From: Streptomyces albiflavescens
Lineage (GTDB): Bacteria; Actinomycetota; Actinomycetes; Streptomycetales; Streptomycetaceae
Assembly (NCBI RefSeq): GCF_014645835.1
Contig: NZ_BMMM01000034.1
Span: forward strand, 1-64,000
Direction: 5' to 3'
Length of the DNA: 64,000 nucleotides
Both the position numbers and the translations under genes were made by a program. The notes beneath the pieces were generated by a model that did no database searches, was not told the origin of the DNA, and was given only the letters and a program-made list of their open reading frames with translations. This document shows, piece after piece, positions 1-7,240 of the stretch; within the stretch, counting starts at the first letter, position 1; each line of letters begins with the position of its first letter.

Positions 1-2
1 CC

Positions 3-89
3 CACCGCTCCGGCACCATCAAGGGCCTCAGCGCCGAAGTCGGCGCCTCCGTCACCTCCGGCGCCGACATCTGCGAGATCAAGGACTGA
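3..89 (+). CDS. Biotinyl/lipoyl-attachment domain protein, C-terminal end only
   Basis: The window opens inside a reading frame that ends at TGA 87-89. The 28 visible residues (HRSGTIKGLSAEVG..., ending CEIKD) match the last strands of a biotinyl/lipoyl carrier domain: the G-T-I/V turn, then a V-x-x-G-A-x-V-x-x-G-A hairpin. The modified lysine (usually in AMKM) would lie upstream of the window. The protein could be the carrier domain of an acyl-CoA, urea or related carboxylase, but the visible part cannot distinguish these. The next gene starts 8 bases downstream on the same strand, so the two are probably co-transcribed. Confidence 0.6.
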   Translation, partial: HRSGTIKGLSAEVGASVTSGADICEIKD

Positions 90-97
90 CGGTACCC

Positions 98-976
98 ATG
101 AGCGAGATCCTCAGCCGCGTCACCCGGAATGTACGCGACATCACCGTCGACGCCGACGGCGTACCGCTGTCCGGCCTGCTCAGCGAGCCGTCGCAGACGC
201 CGCCCCGAGCGGTCGTGGTGGCCGTCCACGGCGGGGGTACGCGGGCCGGATACTTCGACGGCCGGGCCCACCCCGGACTGTCCCTGTTGGAGCTCGGGGC
301 CTCTCTCGGGTTCACGGTGCTGGCCCTGGACCGCCCCGGCTACGGTCTGTCGGCCGCGCGGTTCCCCGCAGGCCAGACGCTCGCCGAGCAGTCGGTGACA
401 CTGCACGCGGCACTCGACGCCTTCGCCCGGCAGCACCGCATCGGCGCGGGATTCTTCCTGTTGGCCCACTCCTTCGGCGGCAAACTCGCACTGACCGCCG
501 CCGCCGACGACACCGGCGGCCGTCTCGTCGGCCTGGACATCTCCGGCTGCGGGCATCAGTACGCCGTCGGCCCCGACGAGTTGCCCCACCCGCACAGCCT
601 CGCCAACCGCCGGTTGAGCTGGGGGCCCCTGCAGCTGTATCCGCCGAACACCTTCGTCGGCAGTCGCTCAGTGCTGGTCCCCATGCCGGAACGGGAGTGG
701 GGCGAGGCAGCCGACTGGCCAGGCCTGTTTCCCGGTATCGCGCGGCGCGTACGGACACCGGTCCGCCTCACCTTCGCGGAGTACGAAGCCTGGTGGCGGC
801 ATGACGAGGAAGCGCTGGCGGCGATGACCCGCATGCTGGGCGGAACACGCGTCATCGTCGACCGCCAGCCGGACGCGGGGCACAACATCAGCCTCGGCTG
901 GGCGGCGCGCTCGTATCATCTGCGGGCCCTCGGATTCCTGGAGGAGTGCCTGTGCGCCACGAGGACGGCGAGATGA
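98..976 (+). CDS. Alpha/beta hydrolase (serine hydrolase fold)
   Basis: A 292-residue protein with an alpha/beta-hydrolase core. Near the N-terminus a VVVAVHGGG oxyanion-hole strand is visible. The nucleophile elbow appears as LLAHSFGG (about residue 128), so Ser in AHSFGG is the likely nucleophile, and DAGHNISLGW near the C-terminus supplies the likely catalytic His. No signal peptide is seen, so it is probably cytoplasmic. The substrate cannot be told. The ATG at 98 lies 8 bases after the stop of the biotin-domain gene, which suggests one transcript with a carboxylase. A strong hairpin at 1054-1092 closes the unit. Confidence 0.8.
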   Translation: MSEILSRVTRNVRDITVDADGVPLSGLLSEPSQTPPRAVVVAVHGGGTRAGYFDGRAHPGLSLLELGASLGFTVLALDRPGYGLSAARFPAGQTLAEQSVTLHAALDAFARQHRIGAGFFLLAHSFGGKLALTAAADDTGGRLVGLDISGCGHQYAVGPDELPHPHSLANRRLSWGPLQLYPPNTFVGSRSVLVPMPEREWGEAADWPGLFPGIARRVRTPVRLTFAEYEAWWRHDEEALAAMTRMLGGTRVIVDRQPDAGHNISLGWAARSYHLRALGFLEECLCATRTAR

Positions 977-1053
977 TCACGCGGGCTCGCGAGCAATCGG
1001 ACACATCGGCCGACGCCTGACGACCACGCCGTCGAACGGGACCACCGCACAAA

Positions 1054-1092
1054 AAGATCCCCGCGGTTGTGACGATCAACCGCGGGGATCTT
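1054..1092. terminator. Strong bidirectional hairpin between the hydrolase and paa operons
   Basis: A perfect 16-bp inverted repeat (AAGATCCCCGCGGTTG and its complement) has a 7-base loop, with an A-run (1051-1055) on one side and TT on the other. It lies downstream of the hydrolase gene and upstream of the paa promoter region, the expected place for a rho-independent terminator. Confidence 0.75.
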
Positions 1093-1227
1093 GCTGGTGT
1101 CCGAGGGGGATCGGAGCGCTGACGATACGGCCGCAGTGGCACAGGGGCGCGTCGGGTTGCCGGGGCTGCCGGTCGCGGTCGCCACGCTGTCTCGCCGTGA
1201 GAATTGGCCCTGCTCCCCCGGCCTGTG

Positions 1228-1290
1228 CCGTCGTCACCACGCTCGTCGAAGACCTCGACCGCGGCCTCCAGTAGCGAGTCACGGTCGTGG
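1228..1290 (-). pseudogene. Remnant of a TetR-family regulator N-terminus
   Basis: Read on the minus strand, this stretch encodes HDRDSLLEAAVEVFDERGDDGT, which follows the first helices of TetR-type DNA-binding domains (R-x-x-L-x-A-A-x-x-x-F-x-x-x-G). The expected helix-turn-helix (IA..AGVS..) does not follow in the same frame and no full-length gene is present. It lies divergent to paaA, where PaaR-type TetR regulators are often found. This is a short match judged by eye, so it is tentative. Confidence 0.35.
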
Positions 1291-1404
1291 GCCGGTCGGT
1301 CGTGGCAGCAGCCGTGACCGCCTTCCTGGCCGGTGCGCCTCCCTCCTTCGAGGGGCGCTGAGCGGCCTCCACTTCCACAGACACGTGAACTTGTCATATC
1401 ATGC

Positions 1405-1422
1405 ACCGAACGAACGGTCGGT
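1405..1422. promoter_or_regulatory. TetR/PaaR-type palindromic operator upstream of paaA
   Basis: The 18-bp sequence ACCGAACGAACGGTCGGT is symmetric at 14 of 18 positions, and its half-sites resemble PaaR operators described in other bacteria (ACCG/CGGT half-sites). It ends 11 bases before the paaA ATG and follows an AT-richer stretch (TTGTCATATCATG, 1391-1403) that could hold the promoter. Inferred role: repression of paaABCDE until phenylacetyl-CoA is present. Confidence 0.6.
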
Positions 1423-1433
1423 AGGGACAGGTG

Positions 1434-2426
1434 ATGGGGATGACTGCACGGCAGGCCGGGTCGCCGTCGACGGACGACGCGCCGCCCGAATTTCAGGAGC
1501 GCTTCGACGAGACGATCGCGCGCGATCAGCGGATCGAACCGCGGGACTGGATGCCGGAGGGCTACCGCAAGACGCTGATCCGACAGGTGGCGCAGCACGC
1601 GCACTCGGAGATCATCGGCATGCAGCCGGAGGGCGAGTGGATCACCCGCGCGCCGTCGCTGCGCCGCAAGGCGATCCTGTTCGCCAAGGTCCAGGACGAG
1701 GCCGGCCACGGGCTGTATCTGTACTCGGCGGCCGAGACGCTGGGCGCCGACCGTGCGGACCTCACCGAGCGGCTGATCGAGGGGCGCCAGAAGTACTCGT
1801 CGATCTTCAACTACCCGACCCTGTCCTTCGCCGACGTCGGCGTCATCGGTTGGTTCGTGGACGGCGCCGCCATCTGCAACCAGGTGCCGCTGTGCCGTAG
1901 CTCCTACGGCCCCTACGCGCGGGCCATGGTGCGCATCTGCAAGGAGGAGTCCTTCCATCAGCGGCAGGGCTACGAGCTGCTGATGACGATGATGCGCGGC
2001 ACCGACGCCCAGCGCGAGATGGTCCAGGACGCGGTGAACCGCTGGTGGTGGCCGTCGCTGATGATGTTCGGACCACCTGACGACGACTCGCCCAACTCGG
2101 CGCAGTCCATGGCCTGGAAGATCAAGCGGCACAGCAACGACGAGCTGCGCCGGCGGTTCGTCGACATGACCGTGCCGCAGGCCGAGAAGCTCGGCGTGAC
2201 CCTGCCCGACCCCGAGCTGCGCTGGAACGAGGAGCGCGGCCGGCACGACTTCGGCACCCCCGACTGGGCCGAACTCAAGCGGGTGATCACCGGCGACGGG
2301 CCGTGCAACACCGACCGTGTGGCGCGGCGCCGGGCCGCGCACGAGGAGGGCGCCTGGGTGCGCGAGGCGGCAGCCGCGCACGCCGCCAAGCAGGCCGCCC
2401 GGACCGACAAGGGAGCAGCGGTATGA
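1434..2426 (+). CDS. paaA: 1,2-phenylacetyl-CoA epoxidase, catalytic subunit PaaA
   Basis: About 330 residues, the normal PaaA length. It is the diiron oxygenase subunit that forms the ring-1,2-epoxide of phenylacetyl-CoA using O2 and electrons from PaaE. The two E-x-x-H iron-ligand motifs are visible: DEAGH (about residue 89-93) and EESFH (about 172-176), inside helices typical of the family (KVQDEAGHGLYLYSAAETLG). ATG 1434 or an overlapping GTG at 1431 could start it; a purine-rich GGGACAGG precedes both. The paaB start overlaps the stop by 4 bases (ATGA). Repression through the palindrome at 1405 is likely. Confidence 0.97.
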   Translation: MGMTARQAGSPSTDDAPPEFQERFDETIARDQRIEPRDWMPEGYRKTLIRQVAQHAHSEIIGMQPEGEWITRAPSLRRKAILFAKVQDEAGHGLYLYSAAETLGADRADLTERLIEGRQKYSSIFNYPTLSFADVGVIGWFVDGAAICNQVPLCRSSYGPYARAMVRICKEESFHQRQGYELLMTMMRGTDAQREMVQDAVNRWWWPSLMMFGPPDDDSPNSAQSMAWKIKRHSNDELRRRFVDMTVPQAEKLGVTLPDPELRWNEERGRHDFGTPDWAELKRVITGDGPCNTDRVARRRAAHEEGAWVREAAAAHAAKQAARTDKGAAV

Positions 2427-2725
2427 GCGACACGCAGGCAAAGAGGGACGGCTGGCCGCTGTACGAGGTCTTCGTGCGGGGCAAGCGCGGGCTCAACCAC
2501 GTCCACGTCGGCTCCCTGCACGCCGCCGACGACCGCATGGCCCTCACCCACGCGCGCGACCTGTACACCCGGCGCAACGAGGGTGTGAGCCTGTGGGTGG
2601 TGCGCTCCGAGCACATCGCCGCCTCCACTCGCGACGAGAAGGACCCCTTCTTCGACCCCAGCGCCGACAAGGTCTACCGGCACCCCACCTTCTACGACAT
2701 CCCCGACGACGTCCCCCACATCTAG
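2423..2725 (+). CDS. paaB: 1,2-phenylacetyl-CoA epoxidase subunit PaaB
   Basis: A 100-residue protein beginning MSDTQAKRDGWPLYEVFVRGKRG, with the W-P-L-Y-E-V-F-x-R and GLNHVHVGSLHA blocks typical of PaaB, a small structural subunit needed for assembly of the PaaABCE epoxidase. The ATG overlaps the paaA stop codon by 4 bases, showing translational coupling, and paaC follows after 9 bases. Confidence 0.96.
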   Translation: MSDTQAKRDGWPLYEVFVRGKRGLNHVHVGSLHAADDRMALTHARDLYTRRNEGVSLWVVRSEHIAASTRDEKDPFFDPSADKVYRHPTFYDIPDDVPHI

Positions 2726-2734
2726 GAGCAGGCA

Positions 2735-3568
2735 ATGAGCGACGATCACGTCTACCTGTCCCTGGCCGAGGGACACGACGACAGCGACGCCCGCTGGGCC
2801 TTCGGCACCGGCTTCGAGGACCCGCTGTACGGCGTGAGCACCGCCGTTCCGGAGAACGTCGACCGGGCGGAGCTGGCCGCGTGCTGCCTGGCGCTCGCCG
2901 ATGACGCCCTCGTCACGGCCCAGCGCCTGGCCGAGTGGACCACCCGCGCGCCGGAGCTGGAGGAGGAGGTGGCCCTCGCCAACATCGGGCTCGACCTGCT
3001 CGGCCAAGCCCGCCTGCTCTACGCCCGCTGCGGCCAGGTCGACGGCACCGCGGGCGGCGAGGACGCCTACGCCTACTTCCGCGACGCGGACGACTTCCGC
3101 AACGTACGCCTTGCCGAACTGCCCAACGGGGACTTCGCGTTCTCCATGGCGCGGCTGCTGGTGTTCTCGTCCTGGCGCCTGGCCCACTTCGAGGCGCTCG
3201 CCGGCTCCGCCGACCCGGTGCTCGCCGCCATCGCCGCCAAGGGCGTGAAGGAGCTGACGTATCACCGGCAGTACGCGGCCGAGTGGGTTGTCCGGCTCGG
3301 CGACGGCACCGAGGAGTCCCACCGGCGGATGCAGGCCGCCATCGACCAAGTGGCGCCGCACTTGGGCGAGTTGTTCGCCGCCCACGAGGCGCGGACGGAG
3401 GTTCTCGCGGTGCTGAGGCAGGTCACCGAAGCCGCGGGCCTGTCGCTGCCGGACGCGCCGCCGTCGGCGGCCGGTTCCGGACGCGAGGGCGACCACACCG
3501 AGCACCTCGCCCCGCTGCTGGCGGAGCTGCAGAGCGTGGCCCGTGCCCACCCGGAGGCGACATGGTGA
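2735..3568 (+). CDS. paaC: 1,2-phenylacetyl-CoA epoxidase, structural subunit PaaC
   Basis: 277 residues. PaaC has the ferritin-like fold of PaaA but serves as its structural partner in the PaaA-PaaC core. Recognisable blocks are LADDALVTAQRLAEWTTRAP and EEVALANIGLDLLGQARLLY, followed by ELPNGDFAFSMARLLVFSSW and KELTYHRQYAAEWVVRLGDG. An AGGAG ribosome site precedes ATG 2735. The 3' end overlaps the paaD start by 7 bases, consistent with one polycistronic message. Confidence 0.96.
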   Translation: MSDDHVYLSLAEGHDDSDARWAFGTGFEDPLYGVSTAVPENVDRAELAACCLALADDALVTAQRLAEWTTRAPELEEEVALANIGLDLLGQARLLYARCGQVDGTAGGEDAYAYFRDADDFRNVRLAELPNGDFAFSMARLLVFSSWRLAHFEALAGSADPVLAAIAAKGVKELTYHRQYAAEWVVRLGDGTEESHRRMQAAIDQVAPHLGELFAAHEARTEVLAVLRQVTEAAGLSLPDAPPSAAGSGREGDHTEHLAPLLAELQSVARAHPEATW

Positions 3569-4107
3569 CCGTCCTCACCGATACCGATACCGATACCGAT
3601 ACCGATGCCGATGCCGACCGCGCCCGGCGCGTCGCCGAGCAGGTGCCCGACCCGGAACTGCCCATGCTCACCCTCGCCGACCTCGGTGTCCTGCGCGAGG
3701 TGACGATGACCCCCGAGGGCACGGTCGTCGCCGACCTGACACCGACCTACTCCGGCTGCCCGGCCATGTCCGAGATGCGGGCGGAGGTGGCCGCGCGCCT
3801 GAAGGACGCCGGCTACCGGCGCGTCGAGGTGCGCACGGTCCTGGACCCGCCGTGGACCACCGACTGGATCACCCCCGAGGGCCGCCGCAAGCTCGCCGAG
3901 CACGGCATCGCTCCCCCGGGACCCGCCCCGCGCCCCGCCCCGGGGCCCGTGCCGCTGGTCCTGTCCGCCACCCGGCAGGTGGTGCCGTGCCCGCGCTGCG
4001 GCGCGACGGACACGGAGGAGACCTCCCGCTTCGGCGCCACCTCCTGCAAAGCGTTGTGGCGCTGCCGCGCCTGCCGCGAACCGTTCGAGTACGTCAAGGA
4101 GATCTGA
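3562..4107 (+). CDS. paaD: Phenylacetate-CoA oxygenase assembly protein PaaD
   Basis: About 181 residues. It starts with a MIP18/DUF59-type domain (VPDPELPMLTLADLGVLREV, then TPTYSGCPAM with the conserved Cys) and ends with a zinc-ribbon-like segment, VPCPRCGATDTEETS...WRCRACREPF (CxxC-CxxC). PaaD is thought to mature the Fe-S or diiron centres of the Paa oxygenase. The start (ATG 3562, or GTG 3565) overlaps paaC, and the stop overlaps the paaE start. The N-terminus carries an unusual (Thr-Asp)n run encoded by a hexanucleotide repeat (3577-3618), an extension likely to be disordered. Confidence 0.95.
   Translation: MVTVLTDTDTDTDTDADADRARRVAEQVPDPELPMLTLADLGVLREVTMTPEGTVVADLTPTYSGCPAMSEMRAEVAARLKDAGYRRVEVRTVLDPPWTTDWITPEGRRKLAEHGIAPPGPAPRPAPGPVPLVLSATRQVVPCPRCGATDTEETSRFGATSCKALWRCRACREPFEYVKEI
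3577..3618 (+). repeat. ACCGAT hexanucleotide microsatellite inside paaD
   Basis: Five exact ACCGAT units (3577-3606) are followed by GCCGAT and GCCGAC, encoding five Thr-Asp and two Ala-Asp dipeptides at PaaD residues 6-19. Because the unit is 6 bp, slippage would change length without breaking the frame. Confidence 0.95.
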
Positions 4108-5225
4108 TGGAGGACCTGTTGGCCCCCACCGACGCCGCCCCCACCACCGTGCGGCGCAGGCGCCGCCGCCCGGCCTTCCACACCTTGCGGGTGGCAGCGG
4201 TGGACCGGCTGTGCGAGGACGCGGTCGCGGTGAGCTTCGACATCCCCGACGAGCTGACGCAGGAGTTCGCCTTCGAGCCCGGCCAGTCGCTCACCCTCCG
4301 CCGCCAGGTGGACGGACGGGACGAGCGGCGCTCGTACTCGATCTGCTCTCCGGTGGGTTCCCGGCCCCGGATCGGCGTCCGGGTGGTGCCCGGCGGCCTG
4401 TTCTCCTCCTGGCTGGTCCAAGAGGTCAAGCCGGGCGCCACCGTCGAGGTGATGGGCCCGACCGGTGCCTTCACCCCCGACCTCACCACGCCCGGACACC
4501 ACGTGCTCGTCGCGGCCGGCTCCGGCATCACACCGATGCTCTCCATCGCCGAGTCGGTCCTCGCCGCCGACGACCGGTCCCGGGTCACCCTCTTCTACGG
4601 CAACCGCCGCACCGACTCCGTGATGTTCGCCGACGAACTGGCCGACCTCAAAGACCTCTACCCCGCCCGATTTCAACTCGCGCACGTGCTGTCCCGCGAA
4701 CCCCGCGAGGCCGAGCTGCTGACCGGCCGCCTGGACGCCGACCGGCTCGCCGCGCTCGTCGACGGCCTGGTCGACATCTCCGACGCCGACCACTGGTGGC
4801 TGTGCGGTCCGCACGGCATGGTCCTCGACGCCCAGCGGGTGCTGGCCGGTCTGGGCGTGCCGGACGACCGGATCCACCAGGAGCTCTTCTTCGCGGGCGA
4901 GGAGCCGGTGGGAACCGTACGCCATGAGGAGCCCCGCGCCGACGGACCGGTCAGCCAGGTCACCGTCGTCCTGGACGGCCGCTCCACGACCTCCGCGCTC
5001 TCGCGCGAGGTCACCATCCTCGACTCCGCAGCCCGGATCCGCCCCGACCTGCCCTTCGCCTGCAAGGGCGGCGTCTGCGGCACCTGCCGCGCCCACATCA
5101 CCGAAGGCGAGGCGGACATGCGCCGCAACTACGCGCTGGAACCGGCCGAGGTGGACGCGGGGTACGTACTGACCTGCCAGACCTACCCTGTCTCCGACAC
5201 CCTGACCGTCGACTTCGACAGCTGA
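4107..5225 (+). CDS. paaE: 1,2-phenylacetyl-CoA epoxidase reductase subunit PaaE
   Basis: 372 residues starting at ATG 4107, which overlaps the paaD TGA by one base. It has the class IA-type reductase layout: FAD-binding domain (RRSYSICS), NAD(P)-binding domain (VAAGSGITPMLS, then WWLCGPHGMV), and a C-terminal plant-type [2Fe-2S] domain with CKGGVCGTC and a distal C in LTCQTYP. It passes electrons from NADPH to PaaA. It is the last gene of paaABCDE; no terminator hairpin was recognised after it. Confidence 0.96.
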   Translation: MEDLLAPTDAAPTTVRRRRRRPAFHTLRVAAVDRLCEDAVAVSFDIPDELTQEFAFEPGQSLTLRRQVDGRDERRSYSICSPVGSRPRIGVRVVPGGLFSSWLVQEVKPGATVEVMGPTGAFTPDLTTPGHHVLVAAGSGITPMLSIAESVLAADDRSRVTLFYGNRRTDSVMFADELADLKDLYPARFQLAHVLSREPREAELLTGRLDADRLAALVDGLVDISDADHWWLCGPHGMVLDAQRVLAGLGVPDDRIHQELFFAGEEPVGTVRHEEPRADGPVSQVTVVLDGRSTTSALSREVTILDSAARIRPDLPFACKGGVCGTCRAHITEGEADMRRNYALEPAEVDAGYVLTCQTYPVSDTLTVDFDS

Positions 5226-5304
5226 GGAGCGACGCTGTCCCCCGTCCCGACGTCGCCGAGGGGGTCGACACGCGGATTCCGGCAGACGGCAACGCGGGCG
5301 GCCG

Positions 5305-5400
5305 GCCGCGGCGAGGTCGGCGTCCGCGAAGACGATGTCGGGGGACTTGCCGCCCAGCTCCAGCGTGAGCGGGATGATGCGGTCCGCGGCGGCCCGGCCT
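5305..5400 (-). pseudogene. Aldehyde dehydrogenase fragment
   Basis: Reverse translation of this gap gives AAADRIIPLTLELGGKSPDI followed by VFADADLAAA, the conserved ALDH segment whose LELGGKSP motif precedes the catalytic Cys region. No start, NAD-binding region or catalytic Cys is present on either side, so it is a relic of about 30 codons. It sits just after the paa genes, where an aldehyde dehydrogenase acting on phenylacetaldehyde or a ring-cleavage product would make sense, but the specificity is unknown. Confidence 0.75.
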
Positions 5401-5454
5401 CTTGTTGGGGTTCGCCCCGTCGGTCGACGGGACGCTGACCTAGGGGGGCGAGGG

Positions 5455-6171
5455 TCAGGCGGCGCGTTCGGTCGACGCCGCGGCAGCGGTCCGCGCGCTG
5501 ATCACGGTGCGTCCTCGGTCCGATTCCGGGAAGCGGTCGAGCATCGCGCGCAGTTCGCCGGCGCCGACGTTGGCGCCGAAAGGCTCGGTGCCTGGTTCGA
5601 GCCGTACCCCTTCGGCGAGGGGACCTGCCATGACGGGGTCGAAGCCGACAGCGTTGATGAGGCGGGCGACGGTGGCGAGGTCATCCGGATCGTCACCGGC
5701 GATCGCGATCGCCTTGCGTCCCGGGGTCCCCGCGGGCTGGGCCTCGTCCTCGAGGTCGTGGTATCCCATGTGGTTGAACGCCTTGATCACCCGCGCTCCG
5801 GGCAGGTACGCCTGCACGATCTCGCTCGAGGAGGTGAGCGGGTCGGTGAGGTCCTCGCGGATGCCGTCGACCTCCCACCAGTAGTTCATCGCGTCGATGA
5901 CGAGCTTGCCCCGCAGCGCTTCGGCGGGAATGCTGCGGTACTTGCCGAGCGGGAGCGCCAGGATGACTACGTCCGCCTCCGCCGCGGCCTGAGCGGCGGT
6001 GACCGGGACAGCGCCGGGGGTGAGGACTTCGACGGTGAGGGCGATCTTGGCGGGGTCGCCGGATCCGGCGATGAGCACGCGATGGTCGGCTGCCAGGGCG
6101 AGTCGAGCCAGTACGGTGCCGACCTTCCCCGCACCCAGGATGCCGACCGTGCGCACGGCGATGGTGTCCAT
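5455..6171 (-). CDS. NADPH-dependent F420 reductase-like dinucleotide-binding protein
   Basis: About 238 residues. An N-terminal Rossmann motif, TVGILGAGKVGT, is followed by VVILALPLGKY and the family-typical KLVIDAMNYWWEVDGIRE and ARVIKAFNHMGYHDL. This is the NADP-oxidoreductase, coenzyme-F420-dependent (Fno-like) fold; members move hydride between NADPH and F420 or act on other substrates. An upstream in-frame ATG (6204) would add an odd Asn/Glu/Lys-rich stretch; ATG 6171 is preferred. It is the third gene of the minus-strand operon with two luciferase-like oxidoreductases, so a flavin or F420 redox role is plausible. Confidence 0.8.
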   Translation of the reverse strand: MDTIAVRTVGILGAGKVGTVLARLALAADHRVLIAGSGDPAKIALTVEVLTPGAVPVTAAQAAAEADVVILALPLGKYRSIPAEALRGKLVIDAMNYWWEVDGIREDLTDPLTSSSEIVQAYLPGARVIKAFNHMGYHDLEDEAQPAGTPGRKAIAIAGDDPDDLATVARLINAVGFDPVMAGPLAEGVRLEPGTEPFGANVGAGELRAMLDRFPESDRGRTVISARTAAAASTERAA

Positions 6172-6208
6172 GTTTTCTTCGTTCTCTCCGTTTTTTCCGT
6201 TCATGGCG

Positions 6209-7240
6209 TCAGCCCGCGAGGATGTCGCGGACCATCGGGATCACCTTGGTGCCGTACAACTCGACGGCGCGCAGGCGGGCGCTGATCGGCTGTGCCCCCG
6301 TGGTGTAGATGAGGTCGAACCGGCCGACGCCGAGCGCCTTGACGGCGCGGGCCATCTTGCGGGCGACCGTCTCGGGAGAGCCGATGTAGAGGGAGCCGTG
6401 CTCGATCTCGGCGTCGTACTCTTCCTTGCGGATCGCCGGCCAGCCCCGCAGCGCGCCGATGCGGTCGCGGATGACCCGGTAGTGCGGCCAGTGCAGTTCC
6501 CGGGCCTCCTCGTCCGTGTGGGCGATGAAGCCCGGCGAGTGCATCCCAACCGGATGAGCGGTCGTGCCGAACTTGTCGGCGGCGCGCTGGTACAGATCGA
6601 TGTAGGGCGCGAAGCGCTCCGGCGTGCCGCCGATGATGGCGATCATGAGCGGGAACCCGTACTGCGCGGTGCGGATGACCGACTGGGGCGTACCGCCGAC
6701 TCCGACCCAGGTGGTCAGGTGCCCCGACTCGGTCTTGGGGAAGACGTCGGCGCCCTCGAGCGGAGCCCGCTTGGTGCCGCTCCAGGTGACGGGCTTCTCC
6801 TCCAGCAGCTTGGCGAAGAGCTCGATCTTCTCTTCGAACAGCACGTCGTAGTCGCTCAAGTCGTATCCGAAGAGGGGAAACGACTCGGTGAAGGAACCGC
6901 GCCCGAGGATGACCTCGGCCCGGCCGTTGGAGAGCGCGTCCACGGTGGAGAAGCGCTGGAAGACGCGGACCGGATCGTCGGAGCTCAGCACGGTCACGCC
7001 GGAAGCCAGGCGGATGCGGTGGGTACGCGTGGCGATGCCGGCAAGGACGGTCTCCGGAGTCGAGATCGCGAACTCCGGGCGGTGGTGTTCACCGAGGGCG
7101 ATGACGTCGACGCCGGTCTCCTCCGCGAGAACGGCCTCGTCGACGACCTGCCGGATGGCTCGCGCGTCGGACACCGGGTTGCCGGAGTCGCCCTGCGGCA
7201 CATCGCCGAACGTGTCGAGACCGAAGACGAGATCAGACAT
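6209..7240 (-). CDS. LLM-class flavin-dependent oxidoreductase (bacterial luciferase-like)
   Basis: 343 residues with the luciferase-like TIM-barrel blocks DVIALGEHHRPEF, TRTHRIRLASGVTVLSSDDPVRVFQ, GRAEVILGRGSFTESFPLFGYDLSDYD and GSPETVARKMA. Such enzymes use FMNH2 or F420H2 for oxygenation or dehydrogenation. The start overlaps the stop of the upstream paralogue by 8 bases, so the pair is translationally coupled, and the F420-reductase-like gene follows closely. The substrate cannot be told. Control by the MarR protein at 8392 is likely from the shared promoter. Confidence 0.88.
   Translation of the reverse strand: MSDLVFGLDTFGDVPQGDSGNPVSDARAIRQVVDEAVLAEETGVDVIALGEHHRPEFAISTPETVLAGIATRTHRIRLASGVTVLSSDDPVRVFQRFSTVDALSNGRAEVILGRGSFTESFPLFGYDLSDYDVLFEEKIELFAKLLEEKPVTWSGTKRAPLEGADVFPKTESGHLTTWVGVGGTPQSVIRTAQYGFPLMIAIIGGTPERFAPYIDLYQRAADKFGTTAHPVGMHSPGFIAHTDEEARELHWPHYRVIRDRIGALRGWPAIRKEEYDAEIEHGSLYIGSPETVARKMARAVKALGVGRFDLIYTTGAQPISARLRAVELYGTKVIPMVRDILAG

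Noticed and set aside
888..2441. Long minus-strand open frame of 517 codons
   Set aside because: It lies opposite paaA with poor codon bias and no family resemblance. Only its TetR-like part near 1228-1290 was kept as a relic.
1970..3550. Minus-strand frame of 526 codons opposite paaA-paaC
   Set aside because: It is a shadow of the paa genes on the other strand; composition is what GC-rich antisense frames give.
3813..5096. Minus-strand frame of 427 codons opposite paaD-paaE
   Set aside because: Antisense shadow of the clearly identified paaE gene, without recognisable motifs.
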